From: Lysobacter gummosus
GTDB taxonomy: Bacteria > Pseudomonadota > Gammaproteobacteria > Xanthomonadales > Xanthomonadaceae
Assembly: GCF_001442805.1 (NCBI RefSeq)
Contig: NZ_CP011131.1
Coordinates: forward strand, 1,736,001-1,800,000
Reading direction: 5' to 3'
DNA: 64,000 bases
This document shows, piece after piece, positions 34,348 to 44,186 of this stretch. The notes beneath the pieces were generated by a model. It saw only the letters and a list, made by a program, of their open reading frames with translations, made no database searches and was not told the DNA's origin. Position 1 is the first letter of the stretch. Every line of letters begins with the position of its first letter. A program made the translations under genes and the position numbers.

Positions 34348-34997
34348 CGTCCACCCCCATCCGCGTGTTGCTTGTCGATGACCAGACCCTGGTCCGGCAA
34401 GGCGTGCGTTCGCTGCTCGCCCTGGCCGAAGGCATCGAGGTCGTGGCCGAGGCCGGCGACGGCCGCCAGGCGGTCGAGATCATCCCGACGATCCGCCCGG
34501 ACGTGGTCCTGATGGACATGCGCATGCCGGCTATGTCCGGCCTGGAGGCCTTGCAGGCGCTGGCGCGCTCGGGCTACCTGCCGCCGACCATCATCCTGAC
34601 CACCTTCGACGACGACCAGCTGGTCCTGGCCGGGCTCAAGGCCGGCGCCAAGGGCTATCTGCTCAAGGACGTGTCGCTGGAGCAACTGGTCGGCGCGATC
34701 CAGACCGTGGCCGACGGCGGTTCGCTGGTCCAGCCGGCGATGACCCAGCGCCTGCTCTCGGGCCTGGAGCACATGCGCAACGATTTCGTCAGCCTGGACC
34801 GCCCGGACCCGCTGACCGAGCGCGAGACCGAGATCCTGCGGCTGATGGCCGGCGGCTTCTCGAACAAGGAGATCGCCAATTCGCTGGGCGTGGCCGAGGG
34901 CACTATCAAGAACCACGTGTCCAACATCCTGTCCAAGTTGGGCGTGCGCGACCGCACCCGGGCGGTGCTGAAGGCGTTCGAGCTGCAGTTGGTCTGA
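34344..34997 (+). CDS. LuxR/NarL-family response regulator
   Basis: 217 residues. The receiver domain has acidic pocket VDDQ and phospho-acceptor D58 (VVLMDMRMP), then Thr and Lys in ILTTFDD and YLLKD. The C-terminal LuxR helix-turn-helix is LTERETEILRLMAGGFSNKE, then KNHVSNILSKLGVRDRTRAV. The start overlaps the kinase stop (ATGA). A 69-bp copy of the 3' end of this gene lies downstream at 35081. Confidence 0.95.
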   Translation: MTSTPIRVLLVDDQTLVRQGVRSLLALAEGIEVVAEAGDGRQAVEIIPTIRPDVVLMDMRMPAMSGLEALQALARSGYLPPTIILTTFDDDQLVLAGLKAGAKGYLLKDVSLEQLVGAIQTVADGGSLVQPAMTQRLLSGLEHMRNDFVSLDRPDPLTERETEILRLMAGGFSNKEIANSLGVAEGTIKNHVSNILSKLGVRDRTRAVLKAFELQLV

Positions 34998-35080
34998 TCG
35001 AAGGATGTCCGGCCCGGCGCTGCGCGCCGGGCGTTCGAACGGGCCACGCGGCAGTGCCGCGTAGGCGGCCCGTTCTCACC

Positions 35081-35149
35081 CTGTCCAAGCTGGGCGTGCG
35101 CGACCGCACCCGGGCCGTGCTCAAGGCGTTGGAGCTGCAGTTGGTCTGA
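35081..35149 (+). pseudogene. Duplicated 3' fragment of the LuxR-type response regulator gene
   Basis: 69 bp that match 34929-34997 at 65 positions, encoding LSKLGVRDRTRAVLKALEL...LV and a stop. It has no start or promoter of its own. It lies 83 nt after the intact gene, so it is a relic of a tandem duplication or of recombination between response-regulator genes. Nothing else was found in 35150-35465. Confidence 0.85.
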
Positions 35150-35465
35150 GCCGGGCACCCGCGATCCGGCGCGCCGCGCCGGATCGTCGCATCGCGCCGG
35201 CGGCCGACCGATCCGTCGCATTCGCGCGCGCCATTGGCCCGCGGCAGTTGTCCTGATTTGTGCATCGGCGCGTGCGTACGCTTGCGAATGCCGGCGCGAG
35301 CCGGCAAAAAGCCGTCAAGTTCAAAGCTTTTCGCGGCCAAACTGGGATCGCGGACGCTCCGATGATCTTTCTTGGCTGTGACGGCTGCCCCTGCCGGTAT
35401 TTATCTTGCTACGATTGTGGGTCTGCGCCCCTGGCCCGACCTGGGCCCGGCCCTGGAGAACCTGA

Positions 35466-36548
35466 ATGACCCGTCTGATCGAGATCCTGATTTCCCTGGC
35501 GATCGTCGCCGCGCTGTTCCTGATCGTCGGCATCGCGCTGCCGGCGAGCCGCCATCTGTCGCACTCGGTTGAGACCAACCGCAAGCTGACCATCGTGTTC
35601 GACACCTTGAACAGCATGCGTCGCTTCAAGGAATGGAACCCGCTCGCACGCCGCGATCCCGCCATGGAGATCAAGCTCGTCGGCAAGGAAGAGGGCGTGG
35701 GCGCCCGTCTTGAGTATTCGTCCAAGGAACGCGCGCTGGGCAACGGCAGCTGGGAAATCGTCAAGAGCGAACCGGGCAAGCTGGTCGGCTACAAGATCAG
35801 CAACCCCGAGCGCGGCGAGAACAAGCGCAGCGAGTTCACCCTCAAGCCCACCGGCAAGAACAATCGCAACGTCGAGATCACCCAGACCTACGACGTCGAT
35901 TACGGCTGGAACCTGCTGGGCCGCTACTCGGGCCTGTATGTCAGCAGCAACATCGGCGAAGACATGAAGATGGGGCTGGCGCAGCTGAGCAACCTGCTCG
36001 CGACCGTGCCGAACTACGACTACTCCAAGCTGTCCGAGACCGACCCGGCCAACGCGCCCAAGGTCGTCGATCGCCCGGCCGAGAACATCCTCAGCGTGAA
36101 CGCCGCGGTCGAGCGCAACAACGACAAGATCAAGGCCCAGATCCACTCCAACATGGAATGGATCAACAAGGTCATCGCCGCCAACGGCCTCGAGGCGGTC
36201 GGCCCGATCCGCGTGGTGACCAACGAGTTCGGCAGCGAAACCTACGACTTCGACACCGTCCAGGTGGTGCGCAAGAAGGGCGACACCAGCACCGAGGCGA
36301 CCGCGATCGACGTCAAGGTCGAAGGTCCGGTCAAGGCGTCGCTGCTGCCGGCCACGAAGGTCGTCGTCGCCTCCAGCGGCGGCCACAACATCGCCGCGCT
36401 GCCGCCGGTGCGCGACGCGGTCCGCGCCTGGGCGCTGACCCGCGGCTACAGCACCAGCGACCGTCCGTACGAGGCCTGGAAGGCCGGTATCGACCAGAGC
36501 TTCGACCCGGCCCTGGGCCAGTTCGACGTGTACTGGCCGATCAAGTAA
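35466..36548 (+). CDS. SRPBCC/polyketide-cyclase-like protein with membrane anchor
   Basis: 360 residues. An N-terminal membrane helix (ILISLAIVAALFLIVGIAL) is followed by a START/SRPBCC-like domain (MRRFKEWNPLARRDPAMEIK, GNGSWEIVKSEPG) and a C-terminal GyrI-like half (GPIRVVTNEFGSETYDFD, DRPYEAWKAGI). Family members bind hydrophobic ligands or act as regulators' effector domains. It is anchored in the inner membrane with the domains probably outside. GGAG precedes the ATG, and a strong terminator follows. Confidence 0.82.
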   Translation: MTRLIEILISLAIVAALFLIVGIALPASRHLSHSVETNRKLTIVFDTLNSMRRFKEWNPLARRDPAMEIKLVGKEEGVGARLEYSSKERALGNGSWEIVKSEPGKLVGYKISNPERGENKRSEFTLKPTGKNNRNVEITQTYDVDYGWNLLGRYSGLYVSSNIGEDMKMGLAQLSNLLATVPNYDYSKLSETDPANAPKVVDRPAENILSVNAAVERNNDKIKAQIHSNMEWINKVIAANGLEAVGPIRVVTNEFGSETYDFDTVQVVRKKGDTSTEATAIDVKVEGPVKASLLPATKVVVASSGGHNIAALPPVRDAVRAWALTRGYSTSDRPYEAWKAGIDQSFDPALGQFDVYWPIK

Positions 36549-36594
36549 TACCTCGCGACATCGGGGCGCCGCTGCTGCGGCGTTCGCCATCCAA

Positions 36595-36627
36595 ACGCGC
36601 CGCGGTTATCCGCGGCGCGTTTTTTTG
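36595..36627 (+). terminator. Rho-independent terminator after the SRPBCC gene
   Basis: Perfect 11-bp arms acgcgccgcgg and ccgcggcgcgt with loop ttat, followed by a run of T. Confidence 0.92.
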
Positions 36628-36722
36628 TGTTGCATGGGGCGGCAATAGCGCCATCGGCGGTCGGCGCGCGCGGCCGCGGCTGCTATCGTTGGCCGCTCCA
36701 CGATCCGGCCGCGTCCGCCCGC

Positions 36723-37121
36723 ATGAATCTTCCCGCTTCCGAATCCCGCAACGGGCGATCGCCCGAATCGCCGCCGCTGTCGGCGCGCGCGCTGGTCGCC
36801 GCCGGTGCGTTGCTGGCAGCGCTCGCGGTCGCGCTGTCGGCCTATGCCGCCCACGTTGCCGACGCGCATTCGCAATCGCGTCTGCAGACCGCGGCGGTGT
36901 TCGCCTTCGGCCACGGCATCGCCCTGGCCGCATTGGCGCCGTCGGCGCGGCGGGCGTTGACCCGGCTGGCGCTGTTCGCGGTGCTGATCGGCGTGGCGGT
37001 GTTTTCCGGCGGCCTGGCGGCGGCGTATTTCCTCAATACCTCGACCGGGCTGCTGCCGTTCGGCGGCAGCCTGCTGATCCTGGCCTGGCTGGTGTACGCC
37101 GCCGATGCTCTGAGGCGCTGA
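36723..37121 (+). CDS. DUF423 family membrane protein (YgdD-like)
   Basis: 132 residues with four membrane helices. Typical DUF423 sequence is AAGALLAALAVALSAYAAH, LQTAAVFAFGHGIALAAL and FSGGLAAAYFLNT. The function in the family is unknown; it is found across proteobacteria. The start at 36723 leaves a short polar leader before helix 1. The downstream glycosylase begins 1 nt after its stop codon, so they are co-transcribed. Confidence 0.9.
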   Translation: MNLPASESRNGRSPESPPLSARALVAAGALLAALAVALSAYAAHVADAHSQSRLQTAAVFAFGHGIALAALAPSARRALTRLALFAVLIGVAVFSGGLAAAYFLNTSTGLLPFGGSLLILAWLVYAADALRR

Positions 37122-37122
37122 G

Positions 37123-37812
37123 ATGCCGCGACACATCCGTGGATTCGATGCGCCGACCGCGCACGCGTACCTGAGCAAGCGCGACCGCAAGCTCGGGGCG
37201 TGGATGAAGAAAGTGGATCGGTTGGAGAACGGGCCGATCCCGACCGATCCGCGCTGGCGGCAGAAGTTCGACCCGGTCGATGCCTTGGCGCGGGCGATCT
37301 TGTTCCAGCAGCTCAGCGGCAAGGCCGCATCGACCATCGTCGGCCGGGTCGAGACCGCGATCGCCAGCACGCGCCTGCATTTCGACACCCTGGGCCGTTG
37401 CGACGACGCGACCTTGCGCGGTTGCGGCGTGTCCGGCAACAAGCTGCTGGCGCTGCGCGATCTGGCCGCGCGCGAGGAGCGCGGGGAGATTCCCGATCTG
37501 CGCCGCATGTCCACGATGGACAACGACGCGATCATCGCCGCGCTGGTGCCGATCCGCGGCATCGGCCGCTGGACGGTGGAAATGATGCTGATGTTCCGCC
37601 TGGGCCGCCCGGACATTCTGCCGGTGGACGACCTGGGCATCCGCAAGGGCGCGCAGCGGGTGGACCAACTCGATGCGATGCCGGCGCCGAAGGTCTTGGC
37701 CGAAACCGGCGAGCGCTGGGGGCCGTATCGCAGCTATGCGAGCTTGTATCTGTGGCGGATCGCGGATATCGCCGATGGGCCGAAGACCAAGGTCAATCGG
37801 TCGCAGGATTGA
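37123..37812 (+). CDS. DNA-3-methyladenine glycosylase, AlkA/HhH-GPD type
   Basis: 229 residues, single domain. A helix-hairpin-helix (LVPIRGIGRWTVEMMLMF, about residues 141-158) is followed by the catalytic aspartate in LPVDDLG (D169/D170). It removes alkylated bases such as 3-methyladenine as the first step of base excision repair. It lacks the N-terminal extra domain of E. coli AlkA and resembles the shorter archaeal/bacterial AlkA-like forms. It lies directly downstream of the DUF423 gene. Confidence 0.9.
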   Translation: MPRHIRGFDAPTAHAYLSKRDRKLGAWMKKVDRLENGPIPTDPRWRQKFDPVDALARAILFQQLSGKAASTIVGRVETAIASTRLHFDTLGRCDDATLRGCGVSGNKLLALRDLAAREERGEIPDLRRMSTMDNDAIIAALVPIRGIGRWTVEMMLMFRLGRPDILPVDDLGIRKGAQRVDQLDAMPAPKVLAETGERWGPYRSYASLYLWRIADIADGPKTKVNRSQD

Positions 37813-37831
37813 GGTTGGGGGCTGTCGCGAT

Positions 37832-37932
37832 CTGAGCCGAAAGCATCGGGCCTGAAAGGCCCTCCCACAACAAACTTCGAAGCCACGAGGTCTCTGTGGG
37901 AGGGCCTTTCAGGCCCGATGCTTTCGGCTCAG
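37832..37932. repeat. REP-like palindrome, family A, copy 3 (perfect 38-bp arms)
   Basis: Arms 37832-37869 and 37895-37932 are exact reverse complements (ctgagccgaaagcatcgggc... and its inverse) with a 25-nt loop. It lies between convergent genes and is likely to act as a bidirectional terminator or mRNA stabiliser. Confidence 0.9.
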
Positions 37933-37951
37933 GTCGCTGCGCAACCCGCAA

Positions 37952-39424
37952 TCACGCCGGCAAATACTTGTCCCACATCCGGTTACGGAACCGCCCCCGC
38001 GGATCGAAAGCCTGCTTGAGCGCGGCGAACTCCGGCGCCGCGCGATAACCGCGCAGGAACTGCTCGCGCGTGCCGTGCAGTCGGTACGGCAGGTAGTGGC
38101 GGCCGCCGTGATCGAGGGCGATATCGATCAGCCGCCGCGTCCATTGCCCGGCGACCGCGTCCTCGCGTTCGCCGCTGCGCTGCTTGTGATACAGCACGAA
38201 CGAGAACACTTGCGTCGGCGACCAGCTCAGCAACGATTGCCGGTCGGCCGGCGCATGCCGGATCGAAACATTCAACGCATGCACTTCGTTGTCGCGCAGC
38301 ACCCGCGTCATCGCCCGCGCGAACGCGGCGAAGGCCGGCACCGGCACGAAGTATTCCTGCAACAGATAGGTCGAGTAGCGGCGCGTGCGCGGCTCCAGCG
38401 AGGCGATGTCCAGGCTGGCTTCGTGATTGCGCCACACCACTTCGCGTTCGCGCAGCATCTCCTCGACCGAGTAGCGCTTGCGCAGCCACGATCCGCCGGG
38501 CAGTTCCGACACGCTCCAGATCATCTTGCGGTCGTGGCGATAATCGCCGTCGCGCGGCACCAGAGGTTCGCTCAGCGTCAGCGGTTCCTCGCAGCGGGTC
38601 CAGGTCACCGCCACCGGCGCGTCGAAGCGAGGCGGCAGCAGGTCGGCGTTGTGCAGCACGCTGGCCGGATCGGCGAGCACGCGCTGGGCGAACCACGCCG
38701 GGTAGTCGTCCAGCGCCACGCGCTCGGCGCGGCGGGCGATGCGGTGGTTGGCGGCGAGGTCGAACTCGGCTTCGGTGATCACGCCCAGGCCGCCGTAGCC
38801 GCCGACCGCGGCGCGGAACAGGTCGGGGCGGTGCTCGCGGTCGAGCTCATGCACCTGGCCATCGGCGTCCACCAGTTGCAGCGCGCGCAGGCTGTGGATC
38901 AGGCTGCCCTTGCCGACGTAGCGGCCGTGGCAATTCACCGACAGCGAGCCGCCGATGCTGAAACTGCTGTAGCTCTGCATGATCGACACCGCCAGCCCGT
39001 GCGGATCGATCAGTTCCTGCAGGTCGCGCCAGCGCATGCCGGTCTGCACGCGCACGCGCCGCCGCGCGAGGTCGAGCGCGACCGGCCGATTCAAGCCGCG
39101 CATGTCCAGATGCAACGAGTTTTCGCAGGCGATCTGCCCGCCCATGCTGCAGCGCGCGCCGCCGATGGACACTACGCCGCGGCTGGCGCGCAACGCGGCG
39201 GCGACGGCTGCGACCGAGGCCGGCTTGAGCACGCGCGCGACGTTGGTTTCATCGATGCCGCTGATGTCGTGCAGGCGGCGTTCGTCGTGATCGGGCGATT
39301 CGCGCGCGCATCCGGCGGCGGCGAGGGCGGCGGAGGCGGCCAGGGCTTGCAGCACTTTGCGCCGATCCGGATCGGCGCAGGAGGCGTGCGAGCGTTCCAG
39401 GGTGCGGCGGGTGTCGGCGTCCAT
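37952..39424 (-). CDS. Exported FAD-binding oxidase (aldonolactone/sugar oxidase-like)
   Basis: 490 residues. The N-terminus has DRRKVLQALAASAALAAAGC, a twin-arginine and lipobox-like signal. The FAD domain is of the vanillyl-alcohol-oxidase type (GGVVSIGGARCSMGGQ-like segment, SFSIGGSLSVNCHG, GGYGGLGVITEAEF). The C-terminus resembles D-arabinono-1,4-lactone/gulonolactone oxidases (HGTREQFLRGY, DPRGRFRNRMWDKYLPA). It probably oxidises a lactone or sugar in the periplasm. A REP hairpin lies just past the stop. Confidence 0.85.
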   Translation of the reverse strand: MDADTRRTLERSHASCADPDRRKVLQALAASAALAAAGCARESPDHDERRLHDISGIDETNVARVLKPASVAAVAAALRASRGVVSIGGARCSMGGQIACENSLHLDMRGLNRPVALDLARRRVRVQTGMRWRDLQELIDPHGLAVSIMQSYSSFSIGGSLSVNCHGRYVGKGSLIHSLRALQLVDADGQVHELDREHRPDLFRAAVGGYGGLGVITEAEFDLAANHRIARRAERVALDDYPAWFAQRVLADPASVLHNADLLPPRFDAPVAVTWTRCEEPLTLSEPLVPRDGDYRHDRKMIWSVSELPGGSWLRKRYSVEEMLREREVVWRNHEASLDIASLEPRTRRYSTYLLQEYFVPVPAFAAFARAMTRVLRDNEVHALNVSIRHAPADRQSLLSWSPTQVFSFVLYHKQRSGEREDAVAGQWTRRLIDIALDHGGRHYLPYRLHGTREQFLRGYRAAPEFAALKQAFDPRGRFRNRMWDKYLPA

Positions 39425-39496
39425 TGCCTCTCCGGTGTGCAGCAGGTGTCGGTGCGATTGCGATATTTACTGCGGATTTTTGCGCACTGTTGCGGC

Positions 39497-40222
39497 TCAG
39501 CGCGGCTCCGGCGCGGCCGCGACCAGGATCAGCGAGGCCGGTTGCCGGGTTTGCGGATGCAGCGGTTCGGACAACTCGCGCAGTTCCAGGCCGCTGCTGC
39601 GGATCAGGCTGATCCAGCTGCCGATGGTGCGGAAATACCACGGCGCCGGTTCGCCGAATGCGGCCGTGCCGGCGGACTTGCCGCAACCGGTCCAGTCGCC
39701 ATCGCGCCAGCCGTCGCGATACGGCGCATCGCCGCCGGCCAGCGGCGGGTGCAGGGTTTGAATCAGCACGCTGCCGCCCGGCGCCAGCAAGCCGGGGATC
39801 GCGGCGAGCAACTCGGCGACCACTTCGAAACCCAGCAGCGAGAAATTACACAGCACCAGGTCGTAGCGCGCATCCAGCGCGCCGCGCGCGATGGCCTGGT
39901 AGCTCAGGCAGGCGTAGCGGTCGGCGGGCGCGCCGGGATCGGCCTGGCGCGCGGCCTCGACCAGCGCCGGCACCGCGTCCACGCCGTAGGCGCGGATGTC
40001 GCACTCGGCCAGCGCGCGGGTCAGCCAGCCTTCGCCGCAGCCCAGATCCAGGGCCGAGCGCGGCGCCAGGCGCAGGGCCGCATCGACGATGGCGTGGTCG
40101 GTGACCAGGCGCCGGCTTTCGATCGCCTTGCTGCGCACCGTTTCGGTCCACGGTTCGGCGTTCTCGTGCCAGGCTTCGAGTACGCCGGCGTCGCTGTAGT
40201 GTCTGGTATCGGGCGGCATCAT
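39497..40222 (-). CDS. Class I SAM-dependent methyltransferase
   Basis: 241 residues. Motif I is ALDLGCGEGWLTRALAE near residues 56-72, an acidic loop follows in YGVDAVPALV, and motif IV is DLVLCNFSLLGF. The C-terminal GEPAPWYFRTIGSWI is typical of UbiE-like small-molecule methyltransferases. The substrate is unknown. It starts at 40222 and lies about 70 nt downstream of, and on the same strand as, the M15 peptidase. Confidence 0.88.
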   Translation of the reverse strand: MMPPDTRHYSDAGVLEAWHENAEPWTETVRSKAIESRRLVTDHAIVDAALRLAPRSALDLGCGEGWLTRALAECDIRAYGVDAVPALVEAARQADPGAPADRYACLSYQAIARGALDARYDLVLCNFSLLGFEVVAELLAAIPGLLAPGGSVLIQTLHPPLAGGDAPYRDGWRDGDWTGCGKSAGTAAFGEPAPWYFRTIGSWISLIRSSGLELRELSEPLHPQTRQPASLILVAAAPEPR

Positions 40223-40298
40223 GATTCAGGGCGAACGAAAGGGAAGGGAGTGCGTCGGCGCGCGGCGCGCGACGGATGGCACGCGCATCGCGGCCGTC

Positions 40299-41102
40299 TC
40301 AGGCCGGTTCATGGCGCCAATGCCAGGGTTCGTAGACGATGCCGTGCGGGTTGCCGCGCGGATAGCTCATGACGAAGCCGTATCCGCCGGCCTGCTCGCG
40401 CAGCCAGGCGAAGGCGCCGGTGTGTTCGAAGGATTCTTCCGCCGGCGGCTCGCCGGGCGCGCCGATGTCCAGCGCCAGCCCGCTGTGGTGTTCGCTGTAG
40501 CCCGGCGCGGCGTTGACGTTGAGGATGTCCTCGATGCTTTGCCCGCGCGCGAGTTTGCGTTCGAAGATGCCCAGTTGGTAATCGTGGCTGCGATAGCCGG
40601 AGATCGCATCGAGCACGACGCCGTCGCGCATCGCGGCCCCGCGCAGATGCGTCCAGGCGCGCGCGGCGGCCGGATGCAGCCACAGCGGGCGGCGGAAGCG
40701 GTCGAAGCCAGCCAGGGCGAGGCGATCGGGTTCGGCGATCAGCGCAAGGCCCGTGCGCGATTCATAGCCGTCCGCGTCCAGGCCCAGCCCGGCGAGGCGT
40801 TCTTCGAGCCGGCCCAGCGGCAATTCGCCGACCCGGATCAGGCCTTCGCGCCGGTATTCGACGATGCAGTCCAGGGCGTCGAGCGCGGCGTCGATGCCGT
40901 CCTCGCGCATCAGCCGGTGCACCAGCGGCAACAGGCCTTCGGGCAGATCGGCGGCGAGGAAGCGGCCGTCGCGTTTGCGCCGCAGCACGTGGCGCGCGCG
41001 CGACAGGGCGCGCGCATCGTGATTGCTGCGCGCGCGCAGCAGGCCGCCCGGCCATAGTTCGATCTCGGGCGTGTTGATCAGAAGGTTGCCGTGGCCGCGC
41101 AT
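40299..41102 (-). CDS. M15-family D-alanyl-D-alanine carboxypeptidase-like protein
   Basis: 267 residues with the zinc motifs of the VanY/LdcB group: SGYRSHDYQ, SEHHSGLALDIG (His and Asp ligands) and EPWHWRH. The N-terminal 130 residues are not recognisable, and there is no clear signal peptide, so it may be cytosolic or exported without a classical signal. It cuts D-Ala-D-Ala or related peptide bonds in peptidoglycan. Starts upstream of 41102 add no signal-like sequence. Confidence 0.85.
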   Translation of the reverse strand: MRGHGNLLINTPEIELWPGGLLRARSNHDARALSRARHVLRRKRDGRFLAADLPEGLLPLVHRLMREDGIDAALDALDCIVEYRREGLIRVGELPLGRLEERLAGLGLDADGYESRTGLALIAEPDRLALAGFDRFRRPLWLHPAAARAWTHLRGAAMRDGVVLDAISGYRSHDYQLGIFERKLARGQSIEDILNVNAAPGYSEHHSGLALDIGAPGEPPAEESFEHTGAFAWLREQAGGYGFVMSYPRGNPHGIVYEPWHWRHEPA

Positions 41103-41210
41103 GCAGGCAGGTTAGCCGCTGCGGCGGTGGCATGCCAGATTGGCGGCGCGCGCAAGCGTGCCGCGATTCATGCGCTAACGATTTGTTTACGTGTTTGTTT
41201 GTTGCTTTGT

Positions 41211-41390
41211 CTACGCCGGCTGCTTGAAATACAGGCGCGTGCCGAGAATGGCCGGATCGTGCTCGACCGCGACCAGCTCCCAGCCCTGCGCGCCGCGCTG
41301 GTCGAGTTCGGCCTGGATGCGTTCGCGCATCGGCGCCTCGAACAATTGGTAGGTCAGTTCGGTGACGTGGTGTTTCCACTGCGGGCTCAT
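41211..41390 (-). CDS. Small DUF4177-like protein
   Basis: 59 residues: MSPQWKHHVTELTYQLFEAP, then RIQAELDQRGAQGWELVAVEH, ending RLYFKQPA. The GWELV element and overall length match DUF4177 proteins, which often accompany SPFH proteins. Its ATG overlaps the stop of the ribbon-helix-helix gene (ATGA). It is the last gene of the SPFH operon. Confidence 0.8.
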   Translation of the reverse strand: MSPQWKHHVTELTYQLFEAPMRERIQAELDQRGAQGWELVAVEHDPAILGTRLYFKQPA

Positions 41391-41569
41391 GCGTCTTCCT
41401 CGGGCGTGGCGGGGTCCTGGCGCGGCAGCCGGCCGCTCTTGCGCAGCGCGTCGCGCAGCACATATTCGATCTGGGCGTTGAGCGAACGCAACTCATCGTC
41501 GGCCCAGCGCTGCGCGGCGGCGAGGACGTCGGCGCTGACGCGCAGCGGATAGGCTTTCTTCTCGCTCAC
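41387..41569 (-). CDS. Arc-like ribbon-helix-helix DNA-binding protein
   Basis: 60 residues. YPLRVSADVLAAAQRWADDE and LNAQIEYVLRDALRKSG give a strand plus two helices, as in Arc/CopG repressors. It starts with GTG, overlapping the upstream stop (GTGA), and its own stop overlaps the DUF4177-like ATG. Lying within the SPFH operon, it is the likely regulator of the tandem TGATATCA sites at 42862-42880 (inference). Confidence 0.85.
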   Translation of the reverse strand: MSEKKAYPLRVSADVLAAAQRWADDELRSLNAQIEYVLRDALRKSGRLPRQDPATPEEDA

Positions 41570-41958
41570 TGGCCGCGCGTCCGCTCGCTGCGAGTTCCCT
41601 TCGCGTCGCCTTGCCCGCTCTGGCGGTAGTCGCGCTTGAGCGCGGTCAGCGCCAGCATCATCGCCACCGCGACCGCGTTGACCGCGACCAGCAGCGCCAC
41701 TGTGACGATCATCATGTGGTTGTGGTTTCCGTGCGCCCAGTAGTAGCCCAATGCGGCGGCGAACATCGAAATGGCGACCAGCGCCAGCAGCCGCGCGAAG
41801 CGCGCGCAGGCCGCCGCCGGATCGCGCAGGCGCGAGGCGTCCAGGCCGTTGATCAGGTGCAGGTTGCCGCGCGCGACCAGGACCGCGGCGACCAGGATCG
41901 GGACGGCGCTGATCACCATCACGCCGGGGACGATGAATGCGTTGGCGGGCAGGTTCAT
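41566..41958 (-). CDS. Membrane protein of the SPFH operon, unknown
   Basis: 130 residues with three membrane helices ([60 protein letters not shown]) and a basic C-terminal tail. No function is assigned in the sequence. It begins 10 nt after the SPFH gene stop and overlaps the next gene by 4 nt, so it is a coupled partner. Confidence 0.8.
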   Translation of the reverse strand: MNLPANAFIVPGVMVISAVPILVAAVLVARGNLHLINGLDASRLRDPAAACARFARLLALVAISMFAAALGYYWAHGNHNHMMIVTVALLVAVNAVAVAMMLALTALKRDYRQSGQGDAKGTRSERTRGQ

Positions 41959-41968
41959 GCGCGCGTCC

Positions 41969-42832
<864 letters not shown>

Positions 42833-42861
42833 GGCGTTGGCTCGGTCGTTGTCTGAGATAT

Positions 42862-42880
42862 TGATATCAGATTGATATCA
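42862..42880. promoter_or_regulatory. Tandem TGATATCA palindromes (operator-like)
   Basis: Two identical 8-bp palindromes at 42862-42869 and 42873-42880, 11 bp centre to centre (one helical turn), within an AT-rich island 30-50 nt upstream of the SPFH start. The spacing suits cooperative binding by ribbon-helix-helix dimers such as the product of 41387-41569. Confidence 0.65.
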
Positions 42881-42919
42881 AATATTTTTGACCGCTCGTC
42901 GGCATGGCGCCTGGGGCGC

Positions 42920-43036
42920 TGTGGGAGGGGGCCGTTTTTGTGGGAGGGCCTTCAGCCCCGATGCTTTTCGCTCAGACCTCGCAGCCTCCAGGTTTCGGAT
43001 CGGAAAGCATCGCGGCTTGCCGGCCCGGCAACCTCC
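42920..43036. repeat. REP-like palindrome, family A, copy 4 (diverged)
   Basis: gtgggagg begins the element and recurs as gtgggagggccttcagcccc; the right side is agcatcgcggcttgccggc, then cccggcaacctccca, diverged from the left arm. It is followed by a short run of gaatccc units (43035-43070). It lies between the SPFH promoter and the 43076 gene end. Confidence 0.7.
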
Positions 43037-43075
43037 CAGGACCGAATCCCGAATCCCGAATCCCCAATCCCGGCC

Positions 43076-44083
43076 TTAGGGCGCGATCTGATAAAGCGGC
43101 GCCGGAATGAACTCGCCCGTCGCATACAGGCTGCGGCCGTCGGCGGCCCAGCCCAGGGCTTCGGCCTGCGGCAGCCACGGCAGGTCGCGGACCCGCGGCG
43201 CGCCCGCCACGGCCTGGGCCCAGCTCTGGCGCGGCTGGCGCGGGTACAGCAGCAGATAGCGGTAGGTCATCACCGCCAGGGTGCTGCCGTCGGGCGAAAT
43301 GTCGGCGGCGGTGATCTGGCCCTGCAGCCGCGCCCGCATCGGGTTGTCGCGCTTGAGCTGGGCGTCGGGTTGCGGAATGCCGGCCAGCTCGCCGAGCTTG
43401 GTCGCGGTCTGCAGCGCGTTGCCGGCCGGCATCAGCGGCAGCGAGAACAGCTCCGGCGGCTGGCGCTTCTTGGAAATCAGCAGCACCTGCCGGCGCGCGA
43501 TGTCCACCGCCACCGCCTCGCAATCGCGCGCGCCGTCGGGCCAGCGGAAGGCGATCGACCACGCCGGCTTGAGCCGCGCGTTCTCGATCTTCTCCGGTTC
43601 TTCCACGATATGCAGCTGCAGGGTGCGGCGCAGGCCGCCGTTGTCGCCGGTGTCGGCGATCAGCAGGTAATGGCGGCCGTCCAGGTCGAAGGCGGCGATG
43701 TCTTCCCAGTCGGTCTTGGTCACGCCCTCGATGCGCAGCGTGGCCAGGCGGTCGCCGCGGGTGTTGACCGCGAACAGGCGCTCGGGATTGCCGCCGTCGT
43801 CGTGCATCCACAGCACGTCGGTATGCCGGTGCGAGGCGGCCAGGCCGCTGATCTCGGACAACTGCGGGTCCAGCAACATCCCGCTGAGCTGGCTGCTGCC
43901 CGGCTCGGGCGGGCCGGAGCGGCCCGAGCACGACACCGCCGCGACGCCGCCCAGCAGCGCCGCGACCAGGGCCGCCAGCGCCAGCGTCCGCCAGCGCCAC
44001 GGCCGCGCCGCGCCCGGCGCGTGCGCGGTTTCGGAGGCGGAAGCGGCGGCACGCGCAGGGTGCCGTACGGGGGAGGAGGGCAT
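43076..44083 (-). CDS. Exported/anchored beta-propeller-like protein, unknown
   Basis: 335 residues. An N-terminal membrane anchor (LALAALVAALLGGVAAVSC, possibly a lipobox) is followed by repeated blade-like strands (ISGLAASHRHTDVLWMHDDG, DWEDIAAFDLDGRHYLLIAD, ITAADISPDGSTLAVMTYRY). This resembles SdiA-regulated or esterase-like propellers. No catalytic residue is obvious. It is monocistronic and divergent from purT. Confidence 0.75.
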   Translation of the reverse strand: MPSSPVRHPARAAASASETAHAPGAARPWRWRTLALAALVAALLGGVAAVSCSGRSGPPEPGSSQLSGMLLDPQLSEISGLAASHRHTDVLWMHDDGGNPERLFAVNTRGDRLATLRIEGVTKTDWEDIAAFDLDGRHYLLIADTGDNGGLRRTLQLHIVEEPEKIENARLKPAWSIAFRWPDGARDCEAVAVDIARRQVLLISKKRQPPELFSLPLMPAGNALQTATKLGELAGIPQPDAQLKRDNPMRARLQGQITAADISPDGSTLAVMTYRYLLLYPRQPRQSWAQAVAGAPRVRDLPWLPQAEALGWAADGRSLYATGEFIPAPLYQIAP

Positions 44084-44186
44084 GCTTCACAGCATCGCAT
44101 GCGGGCCGGTGTCGCCATAGCCCGCGGCCGCGGGACCGTCATGGAAAGTTAGACTAGGCGCATCCCCACGCTTCGAGGTTGCACGC

